A stretch of DNA of 64,000 bases from Synergistetes bacterium HGW-Synergistetes-1 (GTDB lineage Bacteria; Synergistota; Synergistia; Synergistales; Synergistaceae), in the NCBI GenBank assembly GCA_002839185.1, contig PGXO01000011.1, positions 1-64,000 on the forward strand. Direction: 5' to 3'. The notes beneath the pieces are model-generated. The model was not told where the DNA came from. It saw only the letters and a list, made by a program, of their open reading frames with translations, and did no database searches. Of the stretch, positions 42,496 through 49,543 are shown in pieces; position 1 is the stretch's first letter, and every line of letters starts with the position of its first letter. The position numbers were made by a program, and so were the translations under genes.

Positions 42496-43056
42496 TCATA
42501 TTCCTGAAAATACAGATGTCTTCCTGATCCTGAGAGCTATCACCGACGAGAGGAACGCCTTCAGGATATCCCCGCCGATAGTACTGATAAAACCTATGGA
42601 GAGGACCTTCATGAGAGGCATTCCGTTGCCCGGCATCCAAAAATTGACTATCAGATAAAGATGCAGTAGCCCAAATATATAGACTCCGGCAACCCCTGCA
42701 AGAGAAGCCGCCAGATAATCCCTGATCCTTGGGATCCTTCCTGTGTCGGATATCTTTTGGGAGATCGTTCCTGTGATCCATGCACATGCCACAAATCCGA
42801 TGACGTATCCAAAAGAAGGCATGAAAATAGAGGAGAGTCCGCCGCCTCCCGTAAATACCGGAACCCCCAGAAGCCCCATAAACATGTAAAAAGCCTGAGA
42901 AGCAGCTCCGTACTTTGGTCCCAAAAGAAGCCCAGCGAGCATGCAGAACATAGTCTGCAGCGTGAAGGGTACCAGCGGAAGAGGGACAGCTATCCTTGCT
43001 CCAACGGCAGTAAGTATGGCAAAAATTGATATGTATATCAGCCTGCGGGTTTTCAT
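42496..43056 (-). CDS. bioY: Biotin transporter BioY
   Basis: 186 residues, six hydrophobic segments, S component for biotin. GARIAVPLPLVPFTLQTMFC and GGGGLSSIFMPSFGYVIGF are BioY blocks. I used the ATG at 43056. The frame is also open from TTG 43092. There is no ribosome site, and a promoter ends just upstream, so the mRNA may be leaderless. A BirA-type operator covers the -35 region. The EcfA/EcfT proteins at 35.8-38.2 kb could energise it, which is inference. Confidence 0.9.
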   Translation of the reverse strand: MKTRRLIYISIFAILTAVGARIAVPLPLVPFTLQTMFCMLAGLLLGPKYGAASQAFYMFMGLLGVPVFTGGGGLSSIFMPSFGYVIGFVACAWITGTISQKISDTGRIPRIRDYLAASLAGVAGVYIFGLLHLYLIVNFWMPGNGMPLMKVLSIGFISTIGGDILKAFLSSVIALRIRKTSVFSGI

Positions 43057-43065
43057 GGAAGAGAT

Positions 43066-43092
43066 ACTATAGTTAATGGGGCAGTTTGTCAA
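43066..43092 (-). promoter_or_regulatory. bioY promoter
   Basis: Minus-strand TTGACA (43092-43087), a 15-nt spacer and TATAGT (43071-43066). Predicted start near 43059 is only about 3 nt before the bioY ATG. The short spacer suggests a weak core promoter. Confidence 0.5.
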
Positions 43093-43117
43093 CCATAAAA
43101 AATAAAATAGTTGACAA
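43086..43117. promoter_or_regulatory. BirA-type biotin operator
   Basis: TTGTCAAC (43086-43093) and GTTGACAA (43110-43117) form a perfect 8-bp inverted repeat with a 16-nt AT-rich spacer. It agrees with the known BirA site pattern (TTGTnAAC-N14-16-GTTnACAA). It overlaps the bioY -35 hexamer, as needed for repression by biotinyl-AMP-bound BirA. Confidence 0.8.
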
Positions 43118-43159
43118 ATCGTTCTCAGTCAGTAGCAATCGCAATGTCAGTAAATGTGA

Positions 43160-43861
43160 TCAGATAAAAAGCTGTACAAGGACGACTGCTATCACCAGCC
43201 CCGGAAGCATGTTCATCACACGGATCTTCATAAACCCCAGAAGATTTATGCCGATCCCCACAAGCATGAGGCCCCCTGTCGCACTCATTTCAATGATCGC
43301 AGGCTGTGACATAAAGGGCTGTATCCACCCTGCAGCAAGGGTGAGCGTTCCCTGATAGAGGAAGACAGGGACCGACGCAAAAATGACACCGAAACCAAGC
43401 GAAGCTGCTATTGCTATAGAGGTAAGTCCGTCGATAAGGCCTTTTGCCAAAAGCAGTGAAGGGTATCCTCCAAGCCCCTCTTCAAAAGAACCCAACACAG
43501 CCATTGATCCCGTACAGTATATGAGGCTTGCCGCAATAAAACCTGCTGAGAAACCTTTTGCGTTATCTCCGATCCTGCTTTCCAGAGAGGCACAACCCTT
43601 TTCAAGTCTCCCTTCAAGGTCAAGCAGCTCCCCAATGACAGAGCCGACAGCTATACTGGCTATAACTATCAGCGGCTGTTCTGTTTTAATTGACATTGAG
43701 AGACCCAGGGATACTACAAATATTGCCATTCCCTGTACAGGAAGCTCCAATATTTTCCCGGGCAGTTTCTTTCTCACTGCAAGTCCTATTAAAGCGCCGC
43801 AAATTATAAATGCCGCGTTGGCGATACTACCAAACAGAGGTATTGCAGTCATGAATTCCAA
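43160..43861 (-). CDS. DUF554 (YdfK-like) membrane protein
   Basis: 233 residues, mostly hydrophobic, six or more membrane segments. GSIANAAFIICGALIGL, GSVIGELLDLEGRLE and GSFEEGLGGYPSLLLAKGLID match the DUF554 family, whose function is unknown. TTG at 43861 has AAGGAG 9 nt before it, while the ATG nine bases downstream is too far. Nothing in the neighbourhood gives a role. Confidence 0.85.
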   Translation of the reverse strand: MEFMTAIPLFGSIANAAFIICGALIGLAVRKKLPGKILELPVQGMAIFVVSLGLSMSIKTEQPLIVIASIAVGSVIGELLDLEGRLEKGCASLESRIGDNAKGFSAGFIAASLIYCTGSMAVLGSFEEGLGGYPSLLLAKGLIDGLTSIAIAASLGFGVIFASVPVFLYQGTLTLAAGWIQPFMSQPAIIEMSATGGLMLVGIGINLLGFMKIRVMNMLPGLVIAVVLVQLFI

Positions 43862-43921
43862 AAAAAATTCTCCTTTTCTACAAAATGATCCATGATTTTA
43901 CAACCAAAGGTTTTATGTGTA

Positions 43922-43957
43922 CATAGAAAGGAGGCCGGCTGCTTCAGCCGGCCTCCC
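43922..43957 (-). terminator. Terminator after the acidic hypothetical gene
   Basis: GGAGGCCGGCTG (43930-43941) pairs with CAGCCGGCCTCC (43945-43956), a 12-bp stem with a 3-nt loop. The minus-strand tail CTTTCTATG is only weakly T-rich. Confidence 0.75.
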
Positions 43958-43972
43958 TGATATCTGAGTGCT

Positions 43973-44374
43973 TTAGCCTAAGATGACGCGTTCATTGTTG
44001 ATGTAATCTTTAAGCTCTTTGCGGAGATATTCGTGGACGATCTCGTCTGCTTTTTTCTGGAGTTCGTCTTTCTTTTCTTCAAAGAATTTTGCACAGGCAG
44101 CTTCGTCAAATTCTTCTTCGATGTCTTCCGCAACTTCCTCGACAAGGCATTCAAGGCAATCTGCATCGAATTCAGGCAGCACCGCCCAACGGGCCGAGTC
44201 TTCTTCCATAGCTTCGCGACTGTTCATGACTGATCCAGTTACCTGGTAATTGCCGGTATTTACTTCAGCCATTTCCTGGGCATAATTCGCTGCGTCAGCT
44301 TCGTTGTTGAAAACGCTGGCATCAGTTACTTCAAGCCCCTGTATGTGAGTTACTACCCAAACTTTTTCCTGCAT
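43973..44374 (-). CDS. Small acidic protein of unknown function
   Basis: 133 residues, strongly acidic (EEVAEDIEEEFDEAACAKF). It starts MQEKVWVVTHIQGLEVTDAS, followed by a predicted helical second half. Cysteines occur as DCLECLVEE and AACAKF. No signal peptide, membrane segment or known domain. GGGAGG lies 8 nt before the ATG, and a strong terminator follows, so it is a genuine one-gene unit. No function can be assigned. Confidence 0.75.
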   Translation of the reverse strand: MQEKVWVVTHIQGLEVTDASVFNNEADAANYAQEMAEVNTGNYQVTGSVMNSREAMEEDSARWAVLPEFDADCLECLVEEVAEDIEEEFDEAACAKFFEEKKDELQKKADEIVHEYLRKELKDYINNERVILG

Positions 44375-44483
44375 AAGAAACGCCTCCCGTTAATAATGTT
44401 AATCGAATGGCCAATACTATAATCTTAAATTCTTTGCTTGTATAGTAAAAAACCACCATCTTTATGAATAATATTGCTGTTTG

Positions 44484-44512
44484 TTGACATTATTATATGC
44501 GAAGATTAGAAT
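44484..44512 (+). promoter_or_regulatory. Near-consensus promoter of the metY leader
   Basis: TTGACA (44484-44489), a 17-nt spacer and TAGAAT (44507-44512). The transcript would begin near 44519 with a hairpin GCTCA-AGTC-TGAGC (44527-44540) flanked by CCGCT/AGCGG. Confidence 0.75.
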
Positions 44513-44555
44513 TTCCGCTAATACTGCTCAAGTCTGAGCGGAAGGAAGTGCCTGT

Positions 44556-44645
44556 GTGAGGATCATTTTTCAGAACATTTTGGAATATCATGATGATGTA
44601 TTATACAAGAGGATCCTTCCTGATGATGCAGGCGAGAAAGTTTAG
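44556..44645 (+). CDS. 29-codon ORF in the metY leader
   Basis: GTG start with GGAAGGA 7-9 nt upstream. The frame reads MRIIFQNILEYHDDV and continues LYKRILPDDAGEKV to TAG at 44643-44645. It lies between a strong promoter and a terminator, so it could be an independent micro-gene or a leader peptide. It has no Cys and no internal Met. No family recognised. Confidence 0.4.
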   Translation: MRIIFQNILEYHDDVLYKRILPDDAGEKV

Positions 44646-44657
44646 TTGTTTTCACCG

Positions 44658-44687
44658 GGCCGGATCTGCTTAGGATCCGGCCTTTTA
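44658..44687 (+). terminator. Terminator/attenuator upstream of metY
   Basis: GGCCGGATC (44658-44666) pairs with GATCCGGCC (44674-44682), a 9-bp stem with a 7-nt loop, then TTTTACT. It lies only about 23 nt before metY, and I see no promoter between it and the gene, which implies attenuation. Confidence 0.78.
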
Positions 44688-44709
44688 CTATATTTGGGGA
44701 GGAATGCAT

Positions 44710-46011
44710 ATGTCAGAAGAGAAAAAAAACTTTGGGATGATGACAAGGGCCCTTCACAGCGGCTGGAAAAACGACCCGGCTACGGGTGCATCGGGACTGC
44801 CGATCTATATCACCTCTGCATATCAATTTAAAAGCACAGACCATGCAGCGAGACTGTTCAGCCTATCTGAGGAGGGGCATATTTATTCCAGGCTTTCCAA
44901 CCCGACAGTATCTGCCTTTGAAGAGGGGCTTAATTCACTTGAAGGCGGAAGCGGCTGTGTCGCTCTTTCTTCCGGGCAGTCTGCGTTTACACATCTGATA
45001 GCAGCTTTATGCTCCAGCGGCGACAACATGGTCGTATCAAAAAAAATATACGGAGGGACCCTCACGCTGCTCCAGAACGTCTTTTCCAGGTTCGGCATAA
45101 ACACCATACTTGTTGACAGTGACCACCCTTGTCAGGTGGAGCAGGCGGTAAATGATGAGACTCGCGGGATCATAACTGAAACCATAGGCAACCCGATCAT
45201 GAACGTTGCACCACTCGAAGCGCTTGCCAGGATAGCAAAACGGCAAGGGGTACCTTTGATAATTGATAATACCTTTGCCTCTCCTGTTCTTTGCAGACCA
45301 ATAGAGTGGGGTGCAAATGCGGTCATACACTCTACGACGAAATATATCTCAGGCAACGGGAATGTGATAGGCGGGGCGATCGTTGACGGGGGCAATTTCG
45401 ACTGGTCCGCCTATCCGGATAAATTCCCCGGGATAGCCAAGCCCGACCCTGCTTACCATAATATCGTCTTTGCTGAAAAATTCGGAAGCTCAGCCCTTTA
45501 CGCGAAGCTCCACATGGCAATGGTCCGCGATCTTGGAGGATGCCAGTCTCCTTTTGATGCTTATCTGCTCCACCTATCACTCGGAACACTGCCCCTCAGG
45601 ATGGAGAGGCACAGCAGGAATGCTCTGGAGACAGCTCAGTTCCTGGAAAGACACCCCTCAGTTGAATGGGTAAGATATCCTGGACTTTCAAGCCATCCGC
45701 AGAATGACATGGCAAAGGTATATCTTAAAGATGGCTGCGGGGGGATGATCGCATTCTCTGTTAAAGGCGGGATCGAAGCAGGAAAGAAATTCATCGAAGC
45801 CCTTGATCTCATTGGACATATGGCTAACCTGGGAGACTCGAGGACGATAGTCATCCATCCTGCAAGCACGACTCACAGCCAGCTCACACCTCAACAGAGG
45901 GAAGCTGCGGGGATCGGGGAAGGGCTGATCAGGCTGAGCGTAGGACTGGAAGACCTTGATGACATAATTGAAGATCTTTCATCTGCGCTTTCATCTGCAT
46001 CCGTTAAATAA
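44710..46011 (+). CDS. metY: O-acetylhomoserine sulfhydrylase / Cys-Met PLP enzyme
   Basis: 433 residues, PLP enzyme of the Cys/Met metabolism family. It joins sulfide or methanethiol to O-acetylhomoserine to give homocysteine or methionine. YSRLSNPTVSAFEEGL, SSGQSAFTHLIAAL and VIHSTTKYISGNGNVIGG (Schiff-base Lys) are typical. The long form (about 430 aa) and IHPASTTHSQLTPQQR favour MetY over MetB/MetC, though gamma-lyase activity is possible. The ATG at 44710 is 7 nt after GGGGAGGA. The ATG at 44704 is too close to it. A terminator in the leader suggests attenuation. Confidence 0.9.
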   Translation: MSEEKKNFGMMTRALHSGWKNDPATGASGLPIYITSAYQFKSTDHAARLFSLSEEGHIYSRLSNPTVSAFEEGLNSLEGGSGCVALSSGQSAFTHLIAALCSSGDNMVVSKKIYGGTLTLLQNVFSRFGINTILVDSDHPCQVEQAVNDETRGIITETIGNPIMNVAPLEALARIAKRQGVPLIIDNTFASPVLCRPIEWGANAVIHSTTKYISGNGNVIGGAIVDGGNFDWSAYPDKFPGIAKPDPAYHNIVFAEKFGSSALYAKLHMAMVRDLGGCQSPFDAYLLHLSLGTLPLRMERHSRNALETAQFLERHPSVEWVRYPGLSSHPQNDMAKVYLKDGCGGMIAFSVKGGIEAGKKFIEALDLIGHMANLGDSRTIVIHPASTTHSQLTPQQREAAGIGEGLIRLSVGLEDLDDIIEDLSSALSSASVK

Positions 46012-46030
46012 ATTTATTGTTTTGATAAGC

Positions 46031-46083
46031 AAAAAACTGAAGATAAGCAGGATAAGATCATTCCGCATATCTTCAGTTTTTTT
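46031..46083. terminator. Bidirectional terminator between metY and ppnP
   Basis: AAAAAACTGAAGATA (46031-46045) pairs with TATCTTCAGTTTTTT (46068-46082), a long stem with A/T runs on both sides. Confidence 0.82.
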
Positions 46084-46118
46084 CGAAAAAATTCAAAGAA
46101 ATTATTACTTATGCAGTC

Positions 46119-46442
46119 TTAGATAAGCGGGATGTATGAGCAGACATACTGGACCGGGACATAGCAGCGGAATCCGAACTTGCTGTTGCCCGGCAGGTTG
46201 AAGCTCTCTCCTGCTTTGATCTCAATGTATTCCGTAGTCCCGGGGAGGCGTACCTGACATACTCCATCGATGATATCCATGATCTCTGCATCGCCTGTCC
46301 CAAATTCGTAATCGCCGGGCAGGAAAAGTCCGAGAGTCTTGCGGTCTCCGTCTGCTGTGTAGATGGTGTGGCTGACGACTTTCCCGTCAAAGTATACGTT
46401 CGCCTTGGCAATAGCTGTAACATTTTCGAGCTTTTCTATCAT
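46119..46442 (-). CDS. ppnP: Pyrimidine/purine nucleoside phosphorylase PpnP
   Basis: 107 residues, small cupin of the former DUF1255 group. It phosphorolyses nucleosides to base and ribose-1-phosphate. SHTIYTADGDRKTLGLFLPG, EIMDIIDGVCQVRLPG and AGESFNLPGNSKFGFR match the family. The ATG at 46442 has GGAGGT 9 nt upstream. A longer frame to 46499 lacks a site. Divergent from nudC. Confidence 0.9.
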   Translation of the reverse strand: MIEKLENVTAIAKANVYFDGKVVSHTIYTADGDRKTLGLFLPGDYEFGTGDAEIMDIIDGVCQVRLPGTTEYIEIKAGESFNLPGNSKFGFRCYVPVQYVCSYIPLI

Positions 46443-46560
46443 CTGGTTACGACCTCCTGATAAAATTGAATGTCTGATTATGATAGTGTTATTTTGCACA
46501 TACGTCTAGTACAATGGAATAGTTTGATTGAAACGACAAAAACATTATGGGGGAAACATC

Positions 46561-47325
46561 TTGAGTAAATATTATATTTTCTGCAATGGGAAGATCCTGC
46601 TGAAAAACGGAGGCTCCGAACTGCCGGACGCCTCATCAGACAATGAGCTTGAGTCTCTTTTTAAGGCAAGCGGAGACGTCGACAGAGGAGCTTGTGAATG
46701 TGACAGGTGGGCAGAGCTCGATCCCGAATCAGAGCTGCCGGATAAGTATGTGCTTCTGGAGAGAAGGTCAATATGGCCAACCTTTGAAGAGAAGGAGTTT
46801 TTCAGGGCAGGCAGGGCTTTTCACCTCATGGACTGGCAGAGGGCCAACAGATATTGCGGGGTCTGCGGAAGCCAGACTTCGTATGACCATGCTGAGGGGG
46901 CAATGAGATGTCCCTGCTGCGGGGAGATATATTATCCCGTTATCTCTCCGGCAATAATAGTTGCGGTTGAAAGAGAAGGCAAACTTCTTATGGGGCATGG
47001 CGTGAATTTTCCTCCGGGAAGATTCAGTGTGCTGGCGGGCTTCGTAGAACCCGGGGAGAACCTCGAAGAGTGTGTCAGCAGAGAAGTGTATGAAGAAACC
47101 AAAATAAAGGTGAAAAACATAAGATATTTCGGAAGCCAGCCCTGGCCATTCCCACGTTCACTGATGCTGGGCTTTACTGCAGAATGGGAGAGCGGTGAGA
47201 TAGAGGTTGACGGTCGGGAAGTGACTGAAGCATCCTGGTTTGCTCCGGACAAGATCCCGGAAGTTTTTCGAGGACTCAGCATTTCCTGGAAGCTGATAGA
47301 GAATTTTATCAAAAACCATTCGTAA
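46561..47325 (+). CDS. nudC: NAD(H) pyrophosphatase NudC
   Basis: 254 residues from TTG (GGGGGA 6 nt before). Hydrolyses NADH to NMNH and AMP, and the family also removes NAD caps from RNA. An N-terminal domain is followed by a zinc ribbon (CGVCG and CPCCG, near residues 97-120) and a Nudix domain with GFVEPGENLEECVSREVYEE. SQPWPFPRSLM is the NudC-specific motif. A frame from 46528 adds 11 residues without a ribosome site. Confidence 0.92.
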   Translation: MSKYYIFCNGKILLKNGGSELPDASSDNELESLFKASGDVDRGACECDRWAELDPESELPDKYVLLERRSIWPTFEEKEFFRAGRAFHLMDWQRANRYCGVCGSQTSYDHAEGAMRCPCCGEIYYPVISPAIIVAVEREGKLLMGHGVNFPPGRFSVLAGFVEPGENLEECVSREVYEETKIKVKNIRYFGSQPWPFPRSLMLGFTAEWESGEIEVDGREVTEASWFAPDKIPEVFRGLSISWKLIENFIKNHS

Positions 47326-47413
47326 ACTACCGATGCGGTTATAGCCTCAATATATGACAATATTACTAAATACAGGTACACAAATGTATTGATGCAATAT
47401 GGAGGCGATACCG

Positions 47414-48223
47414 ATGGCATTAGCCGGCAAAAATAAAATTATGGTTTTTTTCGCAGTGCTGACCCTTTTGCTGCTCATACCCGGCCTTTCTGAAGCAAGA
47501 CTTAGTTCTGAGGATGCGAAGGCCGTTTGGTCAAGGGTAGCTAAAGCGACAGAGCTGACGGATCTCCCCTTTACCGTTAAGCAGGAAACAATACCTAACG
47601 CCTGGGTGGCGAACGGCAGTTCCGTGACTGTAACTACAGGGTTGCTTGAACTCCTTGACACACAGGCCGAATTGTATGGGGTTTTGTCTCATGAAGCCGG
47701 ACACGCTAAACTTAACCATTATGAAAACACGGTGAAAAGGGGAGTAGGCCTGTCTGTGGCAGCAGCGTTATTTGGGAAATTATTCGGCGGAGGTATTGCT
47801 GAAACAGCGGCAGGCGTCGGAGCAAACCTTGCTTATGCCGGATGGAGCAGGGAACAGGAAGTCGAGGCAGATGACTATTCTGTACACCTGGCACATAAGA
47901 TGGGAGAAAATCCAGTGGGCCTATACAGCGCCCTTCTCAAACTTTCTAAAAGCGGGAAACGGGGCGAGCCAAGCGGCTTCAACTCACACCCGCCCGATGA
48001 GAGAAGACTGCTGCATTTAAGGAACGAGATACTCAGCCTGAATCCCAAGGCAAAATTTCCTGACGGCTCGGAAAAAGGAGCTGTTCAGCAGCCGCAGTCG
48101 CATTCTGTAGGTGAACCGGAGAATACGACTGCCCAAAAAGGCGGGTATGACATAGACGCAGCAATTGAGCGAATGAAAAAGGAAGAGGCAGCAAAAGCAA
48201 AAGCTGAGGAGCAAAACAGCTGA
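47414..48223 (+). CDS. Secreted M48 metalloprotease
   Basis: 269 residues. Signal peptide (hydrophobic residues 9-24, cleavage near SEA), zinc motif HEAGH at 93-97 with the third ligand Glu in REQEVEADDYSVH. SHPPDERRLLHL is typical of BepA/LoiP-like M48 proteases. The tail is Ala/Lys/Glu-rich, probably helical. It likely acts in periplasmic protein quality control, and the family is broad. ATG 47414 has GGAGG 8 nt upstream. The stop overlaps the next ATG (TGATG). Confidence 0.87.
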   Translation: MALAGKNKIMVFFAVLTLLLLIPGLSEARLSSEDAKAVWSRVAKATELTDLPFTVKQETIPNAWVANGSSVTVTTGLLELLDTQAELYGVLSHEAGHAKLNHYENTVKRGVGLSVAAALFGKLFGGGIAETAAGVGANLAYAGWSREQEVEADDYSVHLAHKMGENPVGLYSALLKLSKSGKRGEPSGFNSHPPDERRLLHLRNEILSLNPKAKFPDGSEKGAVQQPQSHSVGEPENTTAQKGGYDIDAAIERMKKEEAAKAKAEEQNS

Positions 48224-48750
48224 TGTTTGGAGAAAAGGGCCTGGTCCACGTATATACCGGAAACGGCAAAGGAAAGACTACCTCATCTCTGGGGCTTGCT
48301 ATGAGGGCCCTGGGACATGGAGCCCAAGTTACGGTGATACAGTTCATGAAAGGCTGGAAGGATTATGGTGAACTGATCACCGCCTCAAAGCTTGAGGGAT
48401 TTGAAATGATCCAGACAGGAAGACCTGACTATGTATATAAAGGCAAAGAGCAGCCTGAGGATTATGAAGAGGCAAAAAGAGGCATGGAAACAGCACTCCG
48501 CATTATGAATTCGGGGAAGTGCGACATGCTTATACTGGATGAGATAAATGTGGCGCTTGAATACGGACTGGTAACTCTTGGCTCAGTTATGGAAATGGTG
48601 AAGAACAAACCATTTGGTATGGAACTTGTTCTCACGGGAAGAGGCGCTCACAGGGATCTCGTTGAACTTGCCGACCTTGTTACAGAGATGCAAGAGGTGA
48701 AGCACCCGTTTAAAGAAGGCATAACAGCAAGAAAAGGCGTAGAGTTTTAG
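48223..48750 (+). CDS. cobO: Cob(I)alamin/cobyrinate adenosyltransferase (CobO/BtuR)
   Basis: 175 residues, P-loop corrinoid adenosyltransferase that makes the cobalt-carbon bond of adenosylcobalamin. VYTGNGKGKTTSSLGLAMRA is the ATP site, VIQFMKGWK and LDEINVALEYGL are further family blocks. One-base overlap with the protease gene. No other cobalamin gene is in the window, which suggests salvage. The family's three folds are unrelated, and this is clearly the CobA/BtuR type. Confidence 0.92.
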   Translation: MFGEKGLVHVYTGNGKGKTTSSLGLAMRALGHGAQVTVIQFMKGWKDYGELITASKLEGFEMIQTGRPDYVYKGKEQPEDYEEAKRGMETALRIMNSGKCDMLILDEINVALEYGLVTLGSVMEMVKNKPFGMELVLTGRGAHRDLVELADLVTEMQEVKHPFKEGITARKGVEF

Positions 48751-48779
48751 TTGACATCGAATGTTATATAAGTTAAACT
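48751..48779 (+). promoter_or_regulatory. Rubrerythrin promoter
   Basis: TTGACA (48751-48756), a 17-nt spacer and TAAACT (48774-48779), starting directly at the cobO stop. The near-palindrome TTAAACTA-AAA-TAGTTTTAA (48773-48792) overlaps the -10 and may bind a peroxide or redox regulator. Confidence 0.65.
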
Positions 48780-48844
48780 AAAATAGTTTTAAATTAAACC
48801 ATTTAAACAAAAAATATAATATAAATAGTCAGGGAGGAAAAGCA

Positions 48845-49339
48845 ATGAAGACAAATGAAAACCTTGCAACAGCATTTGCAGGAGAATCACAGGCCAACAG
48901 GAAATATCTCTGCTTTGCGGCCCAGGCAGAGAAAGAGGGATTTAACAGTATAGCACGCCTTTTCCGTGCAACAGCGGAAGCAGAGACCATCCATGCATTT
49001 GCTGAATTCAAGGCGAAGGGCGGAATAGGCACAACGGCGGAAAACCTTACCGCAGCAAAAGACGGAGAGACATACGAGTTCACTGAGATGTACCCGCCGA
49101 TGATCGAAGATGCAAAGGCCGAAGGCAACAACGAAGCAGCACGCATTTTCCATTATGCCAACGAAGCAGAAAAAGTGCATGCGCGCCTTTATGACGAGGC
49201 ACTTTCAAACCTCGGCAATGAGCCTGAGGGTCAGGATTACTACCTCTGCCCGATCTGCGGCTATATTCACAAGGGCAAAGAGTCAACAAGCCCCTGCCCG
49301 ATCTGCGGAGCCAAACCCTCAATATTCAAGAAATTCTAG
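48845..49339 (+). CDS. rbr: Rubrerythrin
   Basis: 164 residues. NADH-peroxidase-type diiron protein that reduces H2O2 in anaerobes. Diiron ligands: Glu14 (AGESQANRK), Glu47/His50 (EAETIH), a Glu in the second helix pair and EAEKVH. C-terminal rubredoxin-type site with YLCPICGYIHKG and CPICGAKP. A single-gene unit with strong promoter, GGAGG and terminator, consistent with high expression. Confidence 0.95.
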   Translation: MKTNENLATAFAGESQANRKYLCFAAQAEKEGFNSIARLFRATAEAETIHAFAEFKAKGGIGTTAENLTAAKDGETYEFTEMYPPMIEDAKAEGNNEAARIFHYANEAEKVHARLYDEALSNLGNEPEGQDYYLCPICGYIHKGKESTSPCPICGAKPSIFKKF

Positions 49340-49380
49340 TTAAATATTTAAACTAAAAAACAACAGGATCAGAACCTTAT

Positions 49381-49420
49381 AAGGCCGCGGAAAGATCTAT
49401 TTCCGCGGCCTTAATATTTT
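49381..49420 (+). terminator. Terminator after rubrerythrin
   Basis: AAGGCCGCGGAAA (49381-49393) pairs with TTTCCGCGGCCTT (49400-49412), a perfect 13-bp stem with a 6-nt loop, then AATATTTT. Confidence 0.88.
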
Positions 49421-49543
49421 CCTTTTCAAATAAAGAGAAAGGGCGGGCAAACGTTGAAACCATTCGACAGGACAGGTTTTGGGCCGAGGTTGTCCATGCT
49501 ATAATAAGTTATTATCTTTGTTTCGGGAATGAGGGAATAGTCG

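Noticed and set aside
44519-44700. SAM riboswitch before metY
   Set aside because: None of the conserved SAM-I core words are present. Only a simple hairpin, a short ORF and a terminator are visible.
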